NCBI GenBank assembly: GCA_021805445.1
Contig: JAJZFH010000027.1
Location: 1 to 55,417 of the forward strand
Length of the DNA: 55,417 nucleotides
Origin: Pseudomonadota bacterium
GTDB taxonomy: Bacteria; Pseudomonadota; Gammaproteobacteria; Burkholderiales; Ferrovaceae
Reading direction: 5' to 3'
A model generated the notes under the pieces. The model had not been told where the DNA came from and ran no database searches. It saw only the letters and a program-made list of their open reading frames with translations. Position numbers and translations under genes: made by a program. Below are positions 52,546 through 55,417 of this stretch, in pieces (positions within the stretch are counted from its first letter, which is position 1; each line of letters starts with the position of its first letter).

Positions 52546-54414
52546 TCAGGGAATTTGACACAAACAGTGCGTGAGGGGAATGAAGGGGGCAGTCCCTTTC
52601 AGTAGCGGACTGATCAGGACATCCAGGTCAGTCCGCAGTTGGGAAGACGAGGCGACTGTCAGCGCGGGGTTCAGCACGAGCGTTCCCTGGGATAACCAGG
52701 TGACCAGGGGATTGGGCAACAAACTTTGCCCAATCAGGTTGAGCCAACGTTGCCAGGGACTGGGGTTGGGATCGTAATAGTGAACGGGGGAGTTTTCTGC
52801 GAGATGTGCACGTCTGCGTGCACTCTTCAGTGCATCCTGAAACAGACCGAGATGATCGATCAGATGGTAATTCAAAGCCTGGGCTCCGGTCCATACCCGA
52901 CCTTGGGCGACTGTATCGACGGCTCGAGGAGAAAGCCGACGGGCAGTGGCCGTGCGCTGAATGAAGTCCTGGTAGAGATGGTTCACGCTGCTTTGCAGGA
53001 TCTGGGTGAAGCGAGGATTCAAGGGGCGCAACAGATTGTCGGCATCGCTCAGCCAGGTCGTGGTGACTCCCCCGGTATGAATGCCCGCCTTGTTCATGAG
53101 ACCATCGGCGGTGGGGATCAAGGCGAATACACCGATGGAACCCGTGACCGTATCCGGGTCGGCAATGACTTCATCCGCGGATAAGGAAAGCCAGTATCCT
53201 CCAGAGGCCGCCAGATTGCCCATGGATACCACCACCGGCTTCCCCGCCGCCTGGGTGAGGGCCAACTCGCGCCGAATCAGTTCCGAGGCATGGGCGCTGC
53301 CCCCGGGCGAATCGACGCGCAGCACCAAGGCTTTGACCTGATCGTCTTCCCGTGCGGCCCGAACCAAGTCTGCGGTGGTGGTTCCACCAATCGTCCCGGC
53401 CGGTGCATCCCCGTCCTGTATTTCCCCTTCGGCGACGATCACGGCAACGCCATCGTCGCTTTTGGGATCGGGAAGACGGGAGACATAGTCATCCAGGGAA
53501 ATTTGGCGAAAATCCTTGGCCTTGCTATCCTCATGGCCGTTTTTTTTCAATAAGTTGGTCAGTTCGTCGGGGGTGACCAGAGCATCGACCCAATGCTGGG
53601 AAAGAGCGAGTTTGGCGGCATTTCCTTGCAGTGCGGCGAGATCCTGGGGAAGGTGATCGATGGACTGGTCGATCATTCCCGCGGGTTGGTGGCGTGCGTT
53701 TTCTATGGACTGATCAAAATCCGCCCAAAGTGCGTGGTAGAGGGTTTGATCCTCCTCCAAAGCGGCGGGCGAGGGACCGTTGGCAACGTAAGATTCGCCG
53801 AAACTCTTGTATGTGCCCACCCGAATCAGGTTGACCTTGATTCCCAAACGATCGAGGGCGTCACGGTAATAATTGCGATAATGTCCGAATCCTTGAAAGA
53901 GCACCTGCCCCAAGGGGTCGAGGTAGAGACGATCTGCATGAGCCGCCAGAAAATATTGGCGCTGATCATAATGGTCAGCCCAGGCAATGACGGGTTTCCC
54001 GGTTTTTCTGAAGTGGTCCAACGCATGAGCGACCTCGTGCAGGATGGCGATTCCCGAAACTTGCAGACCATCGGTCTTGAGTAGCACACGATCGATGGCG
54101 GGATCCTGAGCCGCCGCATCCAGGGCTGCCAGAACATCGCGCAACTCGATATCTCCGGAATCGGTTTGATGTAACAGGCTTGCACTCAGAAGATTGTCGG
54201 TACGGGGAGCCGCCTGCTCCACCAGATGCGCGTTCAAATCAATGACCAGAGTGGTTTTTGGCTTGGGGGCCGGAATACGGTTACTCAGGTAGGTCGTCAG
54301 GCCTGCGGCCAGAAGCAACACAAATGCAAGACTGACAGCCAATTGGCCGAAGCCCATCAATCCACGCCAGATCCAGTACAGGGAACGCCCCAGCCAATGA
54401 AACAGCGATGCCAT
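52546..54414 (-). CDS. sppA: Signal peptide peptidase SppA, 67K type
   Basis: A membrane-bound serine protease that degrades cleaved signal peptides. The product is 622 residues with an N-terminal anchor helix (AVSLAFVLLLAAGLTTYL) and two tandem S49 domains. The catalytic Lys is in LIRVGTYKSFGESYVANGP in the first domain; the catalytic Ser is in VVSMGNLAASGGYWLSLSAD in the second, as in E. coli SppA. ATG 54414 follows GGAG; the frame is open upstream but that part overlaps psiE. Confidence 0.95.
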   Translation of the reverse strand: MASLFHWLGRSLYWIWRGLMGFGQLAVSLAFVLLLAAGLTTYLSNRIPAPKPKTTLVIDLNAHLVEQAAPRTDNLLSASLLHQTDSGDIELRDVLAALDAAAQDPAIDRVLLKTDGLQVSGIAILHEVAHALDHFRKTGKPVIAWADHYDQRQYFLAAHADRLYLDPLGQVLFQGFGHYRNYYRDALDRLGIKVNLIRVGTYKSFGESYVANGPSPAALEEDQTLYHALWADFDQSIENARHQPAGMIDQSIDHLPQDLAALQGNAAKLALSQHWVDALVTPDELTNLLKKNGHEDSKAKDFRQISLDDYVSRLPDPKSDDGVAVIVAEGEIQDGDAPAGTIGGTTTADLVRAAREDDQVKALVLRVDSPGGSAHASELIRRELALTQAAGKPVVVSMGNLAASGGYWLSLSADEVIADPDTVTGSIGVFALIPTADGLMNKAGIHTGGVTTTWLSDADNLLRPLNPRFTQILQSSVNHLYQDFIQRTATARRLSPRAVDTVAQGRVWTGAQALNYHLIDHLGLFQDALKSARRRAHLAENSPVHYYDPNPSPWQRWLNLIGQSLLPNPLVTWLSQGTLVLNPALTVASSSQLRTDLDVLISPLLKGTAPFIPLTHCLCQIP

Positions 54415-54416
54415 GT

Positions 54417-54854
54417 TCACTCCTGGGGAGGGGGGAAAAAGAGGGAAGCAACCCGGGTTCCCACCAGAACGGCAATGAGTAGACTCAGCGCCAGAATGTC
54501 GCGCCATTCCAGACTGTGGCTGTAGAGTCCAATGAACACATCACGCAGCACGAAGACGATGGCGACTTCGGAAATGACGCGCAAGCGCAAGCGGTGAAAT
54601 TCCAAATAGTCGGTGAAACTGCGAAACAGTTCGATCAGGACGAAGACGGACAGGATCGACTCGACCAGGGTTTGGATGGCAATTTCGTGCCGCAGGTTAC
54701 GTAGCGCATCATAAAGGTCCACCAGAACGCTGAACAGCGCTACCCCCAAGGTGATCAGCATCACCATGATCAGGAACACGACAATCAGGTCGATCATGGA
54801 ACCGTAAATTCTCAGGATGCGACCCTTGAAGCCAAGGATGTTTTTGAAGCGCAT
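54417..54854 (-). CDS. psiE: PsiE-family membrane protein
   Basis: A 145-residue protein with four hydrophobic helices (IDLIVVFLIMVMLITLGVAL, SILSVFVLIELFRSFTDYLE, VISEVAIVFVLRDVFIGLY, ILALSLLIAVLVGTRVASLF). It matches the phosphate-starvation-inducible PsiE family, whose function is unknown. ATG 54854 is chosen; an ATG at 54887 is in frame but has no RBS. It ends 2 nt before the sppA start, so the two are probably cotranscribed. Confidence 0.85.
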   Translation of the reverse strand: MRFKNILGFKGRILRIYGSMIDLIVVFLIMVMLITLGVALFSVLVDLYDALRNLRHEIAIQTLVESILSVFVLIELFRSFTDYLEFHRLRLRVISEVAIVFVLRDVFIGLYSHSLEWRDILALSLLIAVLVGTRVASLFFPPPQE

Positions 54855-55034
54855 GGGACACTGATCCGGTAAGGATGAAAAACACATTCGAAGAGTTCAT
54901 GACGAACGCTCAGAATAGCAGAAAATGAGGAAAATCTGTCCTGATCCAGAACCGATTCCAAAAGGACCATGCTAGAATCCACTCGGGCCGTAACGCTTGC
55001 CCCTGAATCTTTCATGCCGACCAGAGGGTGTATC

Positions 55035-55417
55035 ATGAAAAACAAATTATCGCCCACTCAGGCAGAAAAAGTCATGCGTGATAATGACTTTATCGTTTCG
55101 ATGACGGATGTCAAGGGTCGTATCACCTACGGAAATCGCATCTTTATCGAGTTTTCAGGCTACACATGGCAGGAATTGGTTGGGGTGCAGCATAATATCA
55201 TTCGTCATCCCGATATGCCACGATGCGTGTTCAAACTGCTCTGGGATGTCATTTCCGGGGGGAATGAATGCCATGCCTATGTCAAGAACCTGGCCAAGGA
55301 CGGAAGTTTCTACTGGGTTTTCGCCAATATTACTCCGCTCTTTGATCTATCGGGTCAAATCGAGGGGTATTTTTCCGTACGACGCAAACCCAAGGCCGAG
55401 GGGGTCAAGGTGATGGC
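55035..55417 (+). CDS. PAS-domain protein, truncated by window end (Aer-like sensor N-terminus)
   Basis: ATG 55035 opens a frame that runs through the last base of the window; 127 residues are visible. They form a PAS domain close to that of aerotaxis receptors: NDFIVSMTDVKGRITYGNRI, FIEFSGYTWQELVGVQHNII, RHPDMPRCVFKLLWDVISGG and KDGSFYWVFANITPLFD. Aer binds FAD in this domain. The rest could be a methyl-accepting domain or a GGDEF/kinase output, which cannot be seen. The next gene to the left, psiE, is divergent. Confidence 0.85.
   Translation, partial: MKNKLSPTQAEKVMRDNDFIVSMTDVKGRITYGNRIFIEFSGYTWQELVGVQHNIIRHPDMPRCVFKLLWDVISGGNECHAYVKNLAKDGSFYWVFANITPLFDLSGQIEGYFSVRRKPKAEGVKVM

Noticed and set aside
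55035..55417. Calling the last ORF a complete aerotaxis receptor
   Set aside because: Only the PAS domain is visible before the window ends; the output domain is unknown.

Overview
The window looks like the chromosome of a betaproteobacterium, perhaps a Nitrosomonadales- or Ferrovum-like lineage. The evidence is the gene order (hfq-hflX-hflK-hflC-DUF2065-hisZ-purA, then rpsF-priB-rpsR-rplI-dnaB-radA, then rpsU-dnaG-rpoD), a bo3-type quinol oxidase operon and moderately high GC. Genus cannot be fixed from this sequence. I see no insertion sequence, prophage, plasmid gene or CRISPR array; this is mostly core chromosome with a few accessory blocks.

Layout, left to right. (1) 1-7.4 kb: tRNA-Val, the hfq/hflXKC/hisZ/purA block, then a 69-residue protein that is only a histidine-kinase phosphoacceptor domain, facing a regulator with an N-terminal DNA-binding domain and a C-terminal receiver. 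(2) 7.5-15.7 kb: tRNA-Leu, rnr, rlmB, the S6/PriB/S18/L9 ribosomal group, dnaB, radA and a YciK-like SDR whose catalytic residues are replaced. (3) 15.8-23.2 kb: a small ribbon-helix-helix gene followed by a six-gene hydrogenase-4-like operon (B-C-E-F-G-I). Its large subunit has lost all four Ni-binding cysteines, so it is an energy-converting-hydrogenase-related (Ehr) complex and not a hydrogenase. (4) 23.1-26.4 kb: a DMT exporter and a NeuB/NeuC nonulosonate pair. (5) 26.5-33.9 kb, minus strand: cyoABCDE and glycogen phosphorylase. (6) 33.9-43.4 kb: a cobalamin riboswitch and a tightly coupled corrin-ring operon: stand-alone CbiM-like transporter, CobM, CbiX, CobH, CbiD, CbiET, CobI, split CbiG, a CobJ fused to a ChuX/HutX-like domain, and a [2Fe-2S] ferredoxin. 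(7) 43.4-47.9 kb: a variant HD-GYP protein, three exported or membrane proteins of unknown function, transaldolase and a CobC-like phosphatase. (8) 48-55.4 kb, minus strand: tRNA-Ile2(CAU), rpoD, dnaG, rpsU, a hypothetical gene, sppA, psiE, and on the plus strand the start of a PAS-domain gene cut by the window end.

How the parts fit. The B12 operon has the hallmarks of the early-cobalt (oxygen-independent) route: CbiX, CbiD and CbiG, with no CobG. It is nevertheless divergent from, and shares an upstream region with, an oxygen-respiring quinol oxidase. The CobJ-ChuX-like fusion and the adjacent ferredoxin are the most unusual part of this operon. The Ehr operon keeps two antiporter-like subunits, the NuoH-like subunit and the N2-cluster ligands of the small subunit, so it may couple an unknown redox reaction to ion movement. 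These two operons are the best candidates for incompletely described biology in the window.
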